Source: Polaromonas sp.
Lineage (GTDB): Bacteria; Pseudomonadota; Gammaproteobacteria; Burkholderiales; Burkholderiaceae
Length of the DNA: 64,000 bases
Assembly: GCA_013823505.1 (NCBI GenBank)
Contig: PNMH01000007.1
Coordinates: 1 to 64,000 of the forward strand
Direction of reading: 5' to 3'
Shown: positions 35,102-42,816 of the stretch, one piece after another
Position numbering within the stretch: the first letter of the stretch is position 1
Layout of the letters: each line of letters opens with the position of its first letter
Notes under the pieces: generated by a model
Told to the model about the DNA's origin: nothing
Database searches by the model: none
What the model saw: the letters and a program-made list of their open reading frames with translations, nothing else
Program-made: the position numbers and the translations under genes

Positions 35102-35713
35102 TCACCCACCAAACGGGACGGAGCACCACTGCTCTTCACACGGAATCCCGTCGCCATCGCCGTCCATCTTCATGCCGGGGCAGTTCTTCAAAAACAGCTT
35201 GGCTTCCTGGCACGAAGTCATTTGAGAACAGTGCTGGCGGCCATCGCACTGGAATTCATTGGGTGGCGGTTGAACTGCCACGGGCGCCGAAACGCCGATG
35301 GTGCTCCGTTGGATGGGTGGCGCTGCTGCCTGCCGGTCGCCATATTGGGCATAGGCATACCAACCCAAACCCGCCGCCATGAGCAATCCAACAAGGCGCG
35401 TGCTCCACGAGGAGCCGCCCGCACCGCTGCCTGCACTGCGCCGGCTGTGCGGCACATGGCGGTCCCGGTGCGTGGCGGTGTGGCGTTCTGCGCTCGCGCG
35501 GCGCACATGCACAGCGCGCTTGCGGCCCTCCTTGTCGCGTTCGATTTCAAACGACAGCGCCTCGCCCACGGTGGGCACACGGCCATCGCGCGCAAAGGCG
35601 GACACGTGCACAAAGATTTCCTGGTCGCCATGCTCAGCCACCACAAAACCAAAGCCACGATCGGCGTTCCACTTTTTGAGCTGGCCGTTGAAACGGCTGC
35701 TGGTTGCATTCAT
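35102..35713 (-). CDS. Cold-shock domain - membrane helix - excalibur fusion protein
   Basis: This 203-residue protein has an N-terminal cold-shock nucleic-acid-binding domain (GQLKKWNADRGFGFV with RNP1-like RGFGFV, then EIFVHVSAF), a basic linker, one transmembrane helix (TRLVGLLMAAGLGWYAYAQY, ~110-130) and a C-terminal excalibur calcium-binding domain (C-x-CSQMTSCQEAKLFLKNCPG, DGDGDGIPCE). Start ATG 35711-35713 with GAGG upstream. The topology implies cytosolic RNA/DNA binding joined to a periplasmic calcium sensor. Similar DUF1294/excalibur fusions exist, but their role is unclear. Confidence 0.88.
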   Translation of the reverse strand: MNATSSRFNGQLKKWNADRGFGFVVAEHGDQEIFVHVSAFARDGRVPTVGEALSFEIERDKEGRKRAVHVRRASAERHTATHRDRHVPHSRRSAGSGAGGSSWSTRLVGLLMAAGLGWYAYAQYGDRQAAAPPIQRSTIGVSAPVAVQPPPNEFQCDGRQHCSQMTSCQEAKLFLKNCPGMKMDGDGDGIPCEEQWCSVPFGG

Positions 35714-35784
35714 TGGCACCTCGCCCCCCCTGTTCTTCGGATGCATGGCGCATCATGCCGAAGGAAAAAAAACTCCACCGAAAC

Positions 35785-36273
35785 ATGCTGAACTTTCTGA
35801 GACCGCAGCTCTACATTCAGATCTCGCCCGATCGCGTCGTGGTGAAAAACGTGAGGTCAGGTGCATCCGTTGCGGACGTGCCTGACATCGCGATCAGCGT
35901 CGACGTCAAACCCACGGTCCTGGCGGTCGGCAGCCAGGCGCGGCTTGCAGCGGCTTCGCAAAACGCCCGTGTGATCAATCCGTTTGCACATCCCCGGTCA
36001 ATGGTGTCGGACTTCACCTGCGCGGAGCTCGTGCTCAAGACGCTGGTGCGTCAAGTCCATGGCCAGTCGATCCTGGCCATCGCGCCCGCGGTGGTGATCC
36101 ATCCGCTGGGCTCTCCGGACGGTGGGTTCACCCAGGTTGAATTCCGCGCATTTCGAGAGATGGGGCACTCCGTGGGAGCGTCGGAGGTCTTTGTTTGGAC
36201 AGGCCGTGTGCTGACCGATGCGGAGGTGGCATTGCGTTCGTTCCCACTGGCAGAAGGCCAGCTGGGCGAGTGA
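35785..36273 (+). CDS. Half-length MreB-like protein
   Basis: This 162-residue protein aligns by eye to the first half of MreB: residues 1-90 (MLNFLRPQLYIQIS to VINPFAHPRSMVSDF) and ~100-150 (VEFRAFREMGHSVGASEVFV). The first phosphate loop DLGTANT of MreB is replaced by QISPDRV, and the second half with the rest of the ATP site is absent, so it cannot bind nucleotide like MreB. It starts at ATG 35785; an in-frame ATG at 35755 is possible. Its stop overlaps a GTG of the next frame. It may be a partner of the cytoskeleton or a decayed paralogue kept for another role. Confidence 0.7.
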   Translation: MLNFLRPQLYIQISPDRVVVKNVRSGASVADVPDIAISVDVKPTVLAVGSQARLAAASQNARVINPFAHPRSMVSDFTCAELVLKTLVRQVHGQSILAIAPAVVIHPLGSPDGGFTQVEFRAFREMGHSVGASEVFVWTGRVLTDAEVALRSFPLAEGQLGE

Positions 36274-37028
36274 GTGAAAAGCTTCCAACATGCACCAGCA
36301 CGTCCAGCGGTATCTGGGTCGTGGGGTTCGTGTTGCTGGTGGCAGCAGGTTGCATTGCGTTGCTCACCCGTTCTCTGGGGGTGGCGCTGGCAGGCTTGGC
36401 CTTGGTGGTGGCACACAACGTCTGGGCGTGGCGGCGCGTGGAGCTGTGGCCGATCGACGCGAACAGCGCGCAGACCGCCGCCCGGGCGAGTTGGATGTCG
36501 TCAGACGCCAGCTGTGCAGCAGGGCACACTACCACCCGCCATGGCCCGCCGCCCCCACCACCACGTCTACGTCATCGAGCTGCACAAAGACGTGCTGCTC
36601 GAGCCCCGCTTCCGCAAGAACAACCCGGGCTACATCGACGGCAAGCCTTGTGTGTACGTGGGCATGACCGGGCTGGACCCGGATGTGCGCTTCGACAAGC
36701 ACAAGGCGGGGATTCAGTCGAACGCGTATGTGATGAAGTACGGCCTGCGCCTGCTGCCCGATCTGTACGAGGGCTTCAACCCGATGAAGTACGCCGACGC
36801 GGTGGACAAGGAGATCGAGGTCGGGATCGACTTGCGTTCGGCCGGCTTCGGCGTCTGGCAGGCCTGATCAGTTCGTGGTGCCCGCGCCCAGCGTGGCATC
36901 GGTGTCCACCTGCAGCGCGCAGCGCAAGGCCAGTCGAAGACCGCGCACGATCTCGTCCAGCGGCATGCTGGGTGTGCCCTGCTCGGGCAACCAAGGCACG
37001 TGAACGAATCCGCCACGCGTGTGCTTGA
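36270..37028 (+). CDS. Doubtful ORF: short two-helix membrane protein reading through
   Basis: A GTG at 36270 overlaps the preceding stop. Its first ~75 residues encode two convincing membrane helices (WVVGFVLLVAAGCIALLT and LGVALAGLALVVAHNVW) and a short tail. After ~36540 the frame continues under the next gene with low-complexity Pro/Arg/Ala content. I think only the first ~85 codons are real and that the stop was lost by mutation or frameshift, so the given end is the formal one. Confidence 0.3.
   Translation: MSEKLPTCTSTSSGIWVVGFVLLVAAGCIALLTRSLGVALAGLALVVAHNVWAWRRVELWPIDANSAQTAARASWMSSDASCAAGHTTTRHGPPPPPPRLRHRAAQRRAARAPLPQEQPGLHRRQALCVRGHDRAGPGCALRQAQGGDSVERVCDEVRPAPAARSVRGLQPDEVRRRGGQGDRGRDRLAFGRLRRLAGLISSWCPRPAWHRCPPAARSARPVEDRARSRPAACWVCPARATKARERIRHACA
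36541..36867 (+). CDS. GIY-YIG-like small protein
   Basis: This 108-residue protein has the outline of a GIY-YIG nuclease core: HVYVIEL (position of GIY, ~8-14), PCVYVGMTGLDP (position of YIG, ~36-47), then RFDKHKAG with Arg, His and Lys. The usual catalytic Glu may be one of those in DKEIEVG. It is degenerate enough that a binding role is as likely as catalysis. Start ATG 36541. Its TGA abuts the TGA of pcp on the other strand with no bases between. Confidence 0.7.
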   Translation: MARRPHHHVYVIELHKDVLLEPRFRKNNPGYIDGKPCVYVGMTGLDPDVRFDKHKAGIQSNAYVMKYGLRLLPDLYEGFNPMKYADAVDKEIEVGIDLRSAGFGVWQA

Positions 37029-37509
37029 GTTCGCGCCGCGTGGCCAGCGCGTGCATGAGCCCGAAAAACACGTGGTTGCAGACGAAGGTGCCGGCGGTCT
37101 GGGACACCTCGGCGGCTACACCTTGCGCCTGCAGCTCGGCCAGCATGGCCTTGATGGGAAGGCTCGTGAAGTAAGCGGCAGGCGCGCCTTGCTTGACCGG
37201 CGTGTCCACCGGCTGACCACCCGCGTTGTCGGGGATGGGTGCGTCGTTCACGTTGATGGCCACGCGCTCGAGCGACAGCGCGCTGCGCCCGCCGGCCTGG
37301 CCCACGCACACCACGAGCGAGGGCCGGTGTTTTTTCAGCAGTGTGTCCAGCTCATGCAGCGAGGCGTCAAACACGGTGGGCAACTGCGCGGACACCACGG
37401 TGTGGCCGAGGATCTGCCGACCGTGCAGCGCTTTCACGGCGAGCCAGCTGGGGTTGAGCGTTGCGCCGCCGAAGGCGTCAAAGCCGGTGAGCAGGATCTT
37501 GTTGGACAT
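36868..37509 (-). CDS. pcp: Pyroglutamyl-peptidase I
   Basis: This 213-residue cytosolic cysteine peptidase removes N-terminal pyroglutamate. The catalytic triad is visible: E81 (SLERVAIN), C144 (QTAGTFVCNHVF) and H170 (GFVHVPWLP). The N-terminal ILLTGFDAFGG is diagnostic. The start ATG at 37507-37509 gives normal length. It follows rluE on the same strand with a 16-bp gap, so the two may be co-transcribed. Confidence 0.95.
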   Translation of the reverse strand: MSNKILLTGFDAFGGATLNPSWLAVKALHGRQILGHTVVSAQLPTVFDASLHELDTLLKKHRPSLVVCVGQAGGRSALSLERVAINVNDAPIPDNAGGQPVDTPVKQGAPAAYFTSLPIKAMLAELQAQGVAAEVSQTAGTFVCNHVFFGLMHALATRRELKHTRGGFVHVPWLPEQGTPSMPLDEIVRGLRLALRCALQVDTDATLGAGTTN

Positions 37510-37525
37510 CGGCGAGGCGTCGAAG

Positions 37526-38083
37526 TCAGCCGCGCAACGCGCCGGGCGCGAGGTCTTGCAGCGTGTGTGGGCCGATGGCCGCACGAATGAGCCGCAGCGT
37601 GGGGTGGCCCACAGCGGCGGTCATGCGGCGCACCTGGCGGTTGCGTCCCTCGGCAATCACCAGCTCCAGCCAGCTCGTGGGGATGGACTGGCGCACACGC
37701 ACGGGGGGCTCGCGTTCCCACAGGGGGGAAGGTTCCGGCATGAGACGCGCACGCGCCGGGCGGGTGGGGCCGTCGTTGAGTTGCACGCCCCGGCGAAGCG
37801 CTTGCAAGGCCGCCTCGTCGGGCAGGCCTTCCACCTGCACCCAGTAGGTTTTTTCCATCTTGTGGCGCGGGTCGCTGATGCGGGCCTGCAACCGGCCGTC
37901 GTTGGTCAGCAGCAACAGGCCTTCGCTGTCGGCATCGAGCCGGCCGGCCACGTACACGCCGGGGATGTCGATGAAGTCCTTGAGGCCGCGCCAGCGGCCC
38001 TCGGGCGTGAACTGGCTCAACACGCCGTAGGGCTTGTTGAAGCAGATCAGGCGGGAGGCTGGGGGCGTGGGGGAGGCAGGCAT
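37526..38083 (-). CDS. rluE: 23S rRNA pseudouridine synthase RluE
   Basis: This 185-residue member of the RsuA/RluB/E/F group modifies U2457 (E. coli numbering) of 23S rRNA. Catalytic D50 is in [16 protein letters not shown]. Other matches are [31 protein letters not shown] and [20 protein letters not shown]. There is no S4 domain, as in RluE. The start ATG 38081-38083 is 95 bp from the divergent sugar dehydrogenase gene. Confidence 0.93.
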   Translation of the reverse strand: MPASPTPPASRLICFNKPYGVLSQFTPEGRWRGLKDFIDIPGVYVAGRLDADSEGLLLLTNDGRLQARISDPRHKMEKTYWVQVEGLPDEAALQALRRGVQLNDGPTRPARARLMPEPSPLWEREPPVRVRQSIPTSWLELVIAEGRNRQVRRMTAAVGHPTLRLIRAAIGPHTLQDLAPGALRG

Positions 38084-38177
38084 GCTGCGTGCATTTTCGC
38101 GTGTTGGACACCGGCCCGCCCGGCGCACGGCACATTTGCTTTCACCTGTCGCTTCAACAACGCGCCAGCATTTGCGC

Positions 38178-39416
38178 ATGTCGCGCCCCGCCCACACACC
38201 CCTCCCCCTGTTCGCCATGCTGTTGTCTGCTGCCGTGCTGTCGGCCTGTGGCGGCGGCGGTGGCGATGCGCCCACCACCTCGAACAGCCCCGCACCGACC
38301 GCGAACGGACCAGGCTTTGTGCCCACCACCAACGCAGTGACCGTGACCGAGTTGGCCACCGGCCTGCCCAACCCGTGGAGCCTGGCCTTTTTGCCCGATG
38401 CGCGCATGCTGATCACGGGCCGCCTGGGCACCCTGCGCCTGTATGCGGCCAACGGCTCGTCGTTCAGCAACATCACGGGCCTGCCCGCCCTTTACACAGG
38501 CGGCCAGGGTGGCTTGCTCGATGTGGTGATCGACCCCGCATTCGCCACCAACCGCCGGGTCTACCTCAGCTTCTCGGAGGTCGACAGCGGCAATGCTTCG
38601 CTCAACGGCACGGCGGTTGCGCGCGCCGAGCTCGACACCACCGCCATGGCCCTGGTGAACCTGGTGGTGATCTACCGACAGACGCCCAAGGTGGCCAGCA
38701 GCGGGCACTTTGGTTCGCGCCTGGTGTTCGACCAGAGCGGTCACCTGTTCGTGACCCTGGGCGATCGGCAAAACAACGACCAGCGCGGCTTTGCGCAAGA
38801 CCTCACGCGCGGCAACGGCAAGGTCGTGCGCATCACCACGGCGGGTGCAGCGGCGCCGGGCAACCCGGTGCTCGCGGGCGCACAGGCCGGCCTGTGGAGC
38901 TACGGCCACCGCAACCCGCAAGGCGCCGCGCTGCACCCCACCACGGGCGAACTGTGGACCAGCGAGCACGGCCCGCAAGGCGGCGACGAAGTCAACCGCA
39001 CACTGGCGGGGCGCAACTTTGGCTGGCCGGTGATCAGCCACGGACAGGAATACGGCACCACCACACAGCTGGGCGAAGGCACCGCAAAGGCCGGCATGGA
39101 GCAGCCCGTGTCGGTGTGGGAAACCATCAACGGCGTCGCCTGGACCGGCAGCCAGAAATCGTCGACCGCGCCCAGCGGCATGGCCTTCTTCACCGGCAGC
39201 CAGCCCGCGCACTGGACGGGCAGCCTCTTCGTGGGGGCGCTGGCGGGTCAGGCTTTGTGGCGCCTGCAGATGGACGGCGCCACCGTGGTGGGGCGCGAGC
39301 GCCTGCTGGCCAACCGCAATGAGCGCATTCGCGATGTGCGACAAGGCCCCGATGGCCGGCTGTACCTGCTCACCGATGGTGGCAGCGGCAAACTGCTTCG
39401 GCTGAGCGGCGGCTGA
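38178..39416 (+). CDS. PQQ-dependent aldose sugar dehydrogenase (lipoprotein)
   Basis: This 412-residue soluble glucose dehydrogenase-like propeller (YliI/Asd family) oxidises aldoses in the periplasm using PQQ. It has a lipoprotein signal ([14 protein letters not shown]), then family stretches [43 protein letters not shown] and [14 protein letters not shown]. The catalytic-base region [11 protein letters not shown] is present. Start ATG 38178. No PQQ synthesis genes are near. Confidence 0.92.
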   Translation: MSRPAHTPLPLFAMLLSAAVLSACGGGGGDAPTTSNSPAPTANGPGFVPTTNAVTVTELATGLPNPWSLAFLPDARMLITGRLGTLRLYAANGSSFSNITGLPALYTGGQGGLLDVVIDPAFATNRRVYLSFSEVDSGNASLNGTAVARAELDTTAMALVNLVVIYRQTPKVASSGHFGSRLVFDQSGHLFVTLGDRQNNDQRGFAQDLTRGNGKVVRITTAGAAAPGNPVLAGAQAGLWSYGHRNPQGAALHPTTGELWTSEHGPQGGDEVNRTLAGRNFGWPVISHGQEYGTTTQLGEGTAKAGMEQPVSVWETINGVAWTGSQKSSTAPSGMAFFTGSQPAHWTGSLFVGALAGQALWRLQMDGATVVGRERLLANRNERIRDVRQGPDGRLYLLTDGGSGKLLRLSGG

Positions 39417-39417
39417 C

Positions 39418-40200
39418 TCACCGGCTCTGCGTGTCAGGCAAGGGGTCTGACGCCAGCGCGAGCAACCGCTGGTGAGGCTCATCGTCGCGGTCGAGCACCA
39501 CACTGCGTTTGGCGCTGAGGTAATGCGTGGTGAACACGTCGAGCCAGGCGGCGAGGCTTTCGGCGGCGTGGGTTTCGCCCGCCAGTGCCAGGCAGAGCGC
39601 CGCCACCTCCGAGGTGCAGAAGTGTGTCTCGCGCGCCGATCGGCGCAGCCGGTAGTTGGACACCTGGTCGGGGTGCAGGCTGAGCACGGGCAGTGCGTCG
39701 AGATAGGGGCTCTTGCGGAACATCTTTCGGGCTTCAGACCAGGTGCCATCGAGCAACACGAACAAGGGCTTCCTGCCGCCGGATCCCATGGGTGGCAACG
39801 CGGTCACCACCCGCTCGGGCGCCACGAACTCACCCGGAAACACCAGCACGGGCTGCCACTGCGGATCGGCCAGCAAGGCCAGCAGGCTTGGGTCCACCGC
39901 GGTGCGGGACCAGCCAAAGGCCCAGGTGTCGGCCACCACGTCGGCCACCAGCCAGCCGGTGTTGCTGGGCTTGAGCGCTTCGATGTCGCCCATGACCAGG
40001 CACATGCCGGCCTGGGTGGCCACCCTCGGGCGCAGGGCACACACGCAATGGCTGGCCACCAGACGGCAGCCCGCGCAGCGCCCGCCGCCCGAGCCCCGGG
40101 CCACAAAGGGCTTGGCGCTGGCAGCCAGGCGCGCCAGGCGCAGACGCGAAACGGCATGGTCGGGCGCGGTGGCGGCTGGCGAGGTGATCACGGAATTCAT
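39418..40200 (-). CDS. DTW-domain tRNA-uridine aminocarboxypropyltransferase
   Basis: This 260-residue DTW-domain protein belongs to the TapT family, which makes acp3U47 in tRNA from SAM. The DTW signature is in LFVLLDGTWSEARKMFRKS. An N-terminal Cys cluster (CAGCRLVASHCVCAL) matches the zinc- or structural Cys of the family, and YRLRRSARETHFCTSEVAA is the substrate-side motif. The start is set at the ATG 40198-40200. It converges with the sugar dehydrogenase gene with 1 bp between stops. Confidence 0.9.
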   Translation of the reverse strand: MNSVITSPAATAPDHAVSRLRLARLAASAKPFVARGSGGGRCAGCRLVASHCVCALRPRVATQAGMCLVMGDIEALKPSNTGWLVADVVADTWAFGWSRTAVDPSLLALLADPQWQPVLVFPGEFVAPERVVTALPPMGSGGRKPLFVLLDGTWSEARKMFRKSPYLDALPVLSLHPDQVSNYRLRRSARETHFCTSEVAALCLALAGETHAAESLAAWLDVFTTHYLSAKRSVVLDRDDEPHQRLLALASDPLPDTQSR

Positions 40201-40341
40201 CAGGGGGACTGTAGGCGCATCGCACGGCGTGGCCTGCGGGGTGGTGCCCGCGAGACACGCGGGCCCGGCATCGCACCGCATGGGAGTGCAGCGTGACAAA
40301 TGTCGCAGGGCTTTCGCCACCGGCCCACCACAATCCGCCGC

Positions 40342-41562
40342 ATGCCCGTTTTTGAAATTGCAATCTGGTCGGCGATGCTGGGAGGCTTGTTGACACTGTC
40401 GGCCGTCGCGCTGGGCGACGCGCTGACCAGCCGCACCCTCGCCTCGGCGCGCAACGCCCTCTTTCTGCTGATCGCTGGCACCAGCTGCGTGGTGATGACG
40501 GGCTTGCCCGAGCAATTCTTTCCCGCCCTGCCCGAACGCCTGATGATGGTGATCAAGGCGGGCCTGGGGCCGCTGGCCGGCGTCATGGGCCTGTACTACC
40601 TGAGCAACTGGCTGGGTGGTGTGCGCGAAGACTCGCTGGTGCACCGCCTCACCGTGATGGGGGGCGCCGTGCTCTTGCTCGCCACCCTGGCACTCGCAGC
40701 GGTCGCGACGCGCGTCGCACCAGCGGACTTTCGCCACCTGCTGGCGCTGGCTGCGGCGGTGAACATGGTGCCGGTGCTGCTGGCCATGCTGGCCGTGCGC
40801 CGCGCCCACCAGCTGGGGGACCCGCTGGCGCGCTGGATGGCGGTGGGCATTGTGTGCCTGGCAGCCACCACAGCGGGCCTGTATGCGAGGGGCCTGAATC
40901 TGCCCGGTCTGGGCGCAGGCACCTGGGTGGCCACCGCCGTCTTCACGGTGTCTTATTTCCTCATTGCTTCGGTGCTGGGCTTGCTGCGCAACCGGCACAA
41001 CCGCCAGCTCGCGCGCCTCTCCCGCCTGGACCAGGGCGCCGAGCCGGCCACCGGCCTGCCCACGGGCGCCGCGCTGCTGAGTGAGGTGGAGCATGTGTTC
41101 TGGCGCACGGCGCGCCGGGGCGGGGTGTGCACGGTGGTGTGCCTGCACGTGAGCAACCTGTACGAACTGACCGATGCGCCGGGCCAAGGCACCGAGCACC
41201 AGATCCTCACCACGCTGGCCGCGCGGGTGCGGCGTGCGGCGGGGTTCCGGTGCGTGGTGGGCCTGTACCACCCGCGCTGTTTTGTGGTGGTGATGACCAG
41301 CGACAAACTCACTGAGGCCATGATGGAGGTGGTGACTCGTTTGCGAGCCACGGTGCCCATGCCTTTGAGTGTGATGGACGCACAGCAGGCTTACCAGCCG
41401 TTCACGCCGCAGGTGGGCATGGGCGTGGTGACGCTGGAACCAGACAGCGCCACCCCGATGGAGGTGATCAACCAGGCCGAGCGGCGCGCCCTGGCCTCGG
41501 TGGGTGAGCAGCACCCGATGTCGGAACACGACATCGTGACCACCCCCGCCTCGCTCAACTGA
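40342..41562 (+). CDS. Seven-helix membrane protein with degenerate GGDEF domain
   Basis: This 406-residue protein has seven hydrophobic helices (residues ~1-220) followed by a cytosolic domain with the fold pattern of diguanylate cyclases. VCLHVSNLYELTDAPGQG resembles the substrate-binding strand-helix. At the position of RxGGDEF the sequence is YHPRCFVVVM, so the catalytic signature is lost. It should not make c-di-GMP but could bind GTP or c-di-GMP or act as a scaffold. The start ATG 40342 is chosen over an upstream in-frame codon. Confidence 0.78.
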   Translation: MPVFEIAIWSAMLGGLLTLSAVALGDALTSRTLASARNALFLLIAGTSCVVMTGLPEQFFPALPERLMMVIKAGLGPLAGVMGLYYLSNWLGGVREDSLVHRLTVMGGAVLLLATLALAAVATRVAPADFRHLLALAAAVNMVPVLLAMLAVRRAHQLGDPLARWMAVGIVCLAATTAGLYARGLNLPGLGAGTWVATAVFTVSYFLIASVLGLLRNRHNRQLARLSRLDQGAEPATGLPTGAALLSEVEHVFWRTARRGGVCTVVCLHVSNLYELTDAPGQGTEHQILTTLAARVRRAAGFRCVVGLYHPRCFVVVMTSDKLTEAMMEVVTRLRATVPMPLSVMDAQQAYQPFTPQVGMGVVTLEPDSATPMEVINQAERRALASVGEQHPMSEHDIVTTPASLN

Positions 41563-41595
41563 GCGCTGGCGCACACAGGCACTTCACCCATAAGT

Positions 41596-41619
41596 CCTAA
41601 CCCGCGCAGGTGGGTTAGG
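41596..41619 (+). terminator. Hairpin after the GGDEF-like gene
   Basis: CCTAACCC/GGGTTAGG forms a perfect 8-bp stem with loop GCGCAGGT, 33 bp past the stop codon. There is no T run, so termination is not certain. Confidence 0.4.
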
Positions 41620-41726
41620 CCAAAGCAACTCCACGCGTTGCGCGGCCCGCACGGTCAGCAGCCCAGTCGTCGGTTTCGTCGGTCCGAGACACCGCCCGGA
41701 CCGCCTGGAGGGCACCATACGCAGGC

Positions 41727-42119
41727 ATGTCAAAAGAACAGGATCTCCTGCGCAAGGCGAAGTCCTCGCCCCGCAAACCCGGCCGCCGCAAGCACGACCC
41801 GTTGCTCATCAACGGGATGAGCGCGATGCTGGCGGGTGGCGGCTTGTGGATGCTGTCGCTGGTGATGGACCACCAGGCCATCTTCAAGATGGCGGCCCGG
41901 GCGCTCCTGGCACCGGCCTGGATGGCGCTGGCGGTGGGAGCGGCACTGCTCTTGCTGCACGTGGTCATCAAACGGCGCACCCGCTTTGAAGCCGCCATGC
42001 TGCTGCGCCAGCATTCCCAGTTTCACGAGCCCATGCCGCCTGTGCTCACCCTGCCAAAACGCGACGCCATCGGACCCGTGGCGCCCGCCAAGCGCCCGGC
42101 CCCGGTCAGCGTCGATTGA
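41727..42119 (+). CDS. Small membrane protein of unknown function
   Basis: This 130-residue protein has a basic N-terminus (KAKSSPRKPGRRKHDP), two membrane helices (~29-47 and ~60-80, APAWMALAVGAALLLLHVVI) and a Pro-rich cytosolic tail. No family is recognised. Its composition and position between two well-supported genes suggest it is real. The start ATG lacks a clear Shine-Dalgarno. Confidence 0.6.
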   Translation: MSKEQDLLRKAKSSPRKPGRRKHDPLLINGMSAMLAGGGLWMLSLVMDHQAIFKMAARALLAPAWMALAVGAALLLLHVVIKRRTRFEAAMLLRQHSQFHEPMPPVLTLPKRDAIGPVAPAKRPAPVSVD

Positions 42120-42134
42120 ACGACTGACCCGAGT

Positions 42135-42812
42135 TCACTTCTGGATCGGGTTCGCGGTCAGCAGCGCGGCCGAGTAGGCCCGCATGAACTCGCGTGCCTT
42201 CTCCGGGTGGGGCGCGGTGAGCCAGGCGCTGTAGGCACCCTCGTTCAAGATCGCCGGCATGCGCTTTTCGCTGCCGGGTTGGCCGTAGCGGTGCATGAGT
42301 GCGTGGCTGTTGGCGTTCACCGTGAGCAGGCAGAAGCTCACGATCTCCTCATCGCCCGCGCCTCTCCAGCGTTCCCACAAACCCGCCACGCCCATGGGCT
42401 TGCCGTCCACCCGCGTGATGCGCGTGGGCACGGCTTTGCCGCTGCGCAGGTCGTCTTCCTGAAACGACATCATGGGCACGATGCAGCGCTGTGCGCCCAG
42501 CCAGGCGTCACGAAAGTTGTTGGACGTGGTCACGATCTCGTTGCGCGCGTTGACCAGCTTGGTCGAGCGCAGCTTGGCGTCAGACGCCGACTTGACCCAC
42601 GTGGGCACCAGGCCGAACTGGCCGCTGGCGAGTTCAAAGCCTGGCTTCTCGGGCTCGGCCCCTTCGGCCGTCGGTGGGGTGGCCACCAGGCGCACAAAGA
42701 CGCCGGGCTTGCGTGGCCACACGTCGCGCCCGGCCGGTTTCTCGGGTGCGGGCACGTTGAAGGCGTCGGGGTAGTGGCTGGCGAGCTGAAGGCTCTCGAA
42801 TTGGGTGCTCAT
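42135..42812 (-). CDS. SRAP (YedK/HMCES-like) protein lacking catalytic Cys2
   Basis: This 225-residue SOS-response-associated peptidase-family protein belongs to a family that normally crosslinks to abasic sites through Cys2. The fold and active-site positions are recognisable: N88 (LVNARNE), E119 (MSFQEDD) and H174 (ALMHRYGQP). But the N-terminus is MSTQFESL where the family has MC followed by a polar residue, so position 2 is Ser. An in-frame stop lies 4 codons upstream, so no longer start restores Cys. It starts 4 bp after the Stealth-type gene and is probably co-transcribed with it. Confidence 0.85.
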   Translation of the reverse strand: MSTQFESLQLASHYPDAFNVPAPEKPAGRDVWPRKPGVFVRLVATPPTAEGAEPEKPGFELASGQFGLVPTWVKSASDAKLRSTKLVNARNEIVTTSNNFRDAWLGAQRCIVPMMSFQEDDLRSGKAVPTRITRVDGKPMGVAGLWERWRGAGDEEIVSFCLLTVNANSHALMHRYGQPGSEKRMPAILNEGAYSAWLTAPHPEKAREFMRAYSAALLTANPIQK

Positions 42813-42816
42813 CGAC

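Noticed and set aside
37226..39322. Long plus-strand frame across pcp, rluE and the sugar dehydrogenase
   Set aside because: It crosses three clear genes and has low-complexity content throughout.
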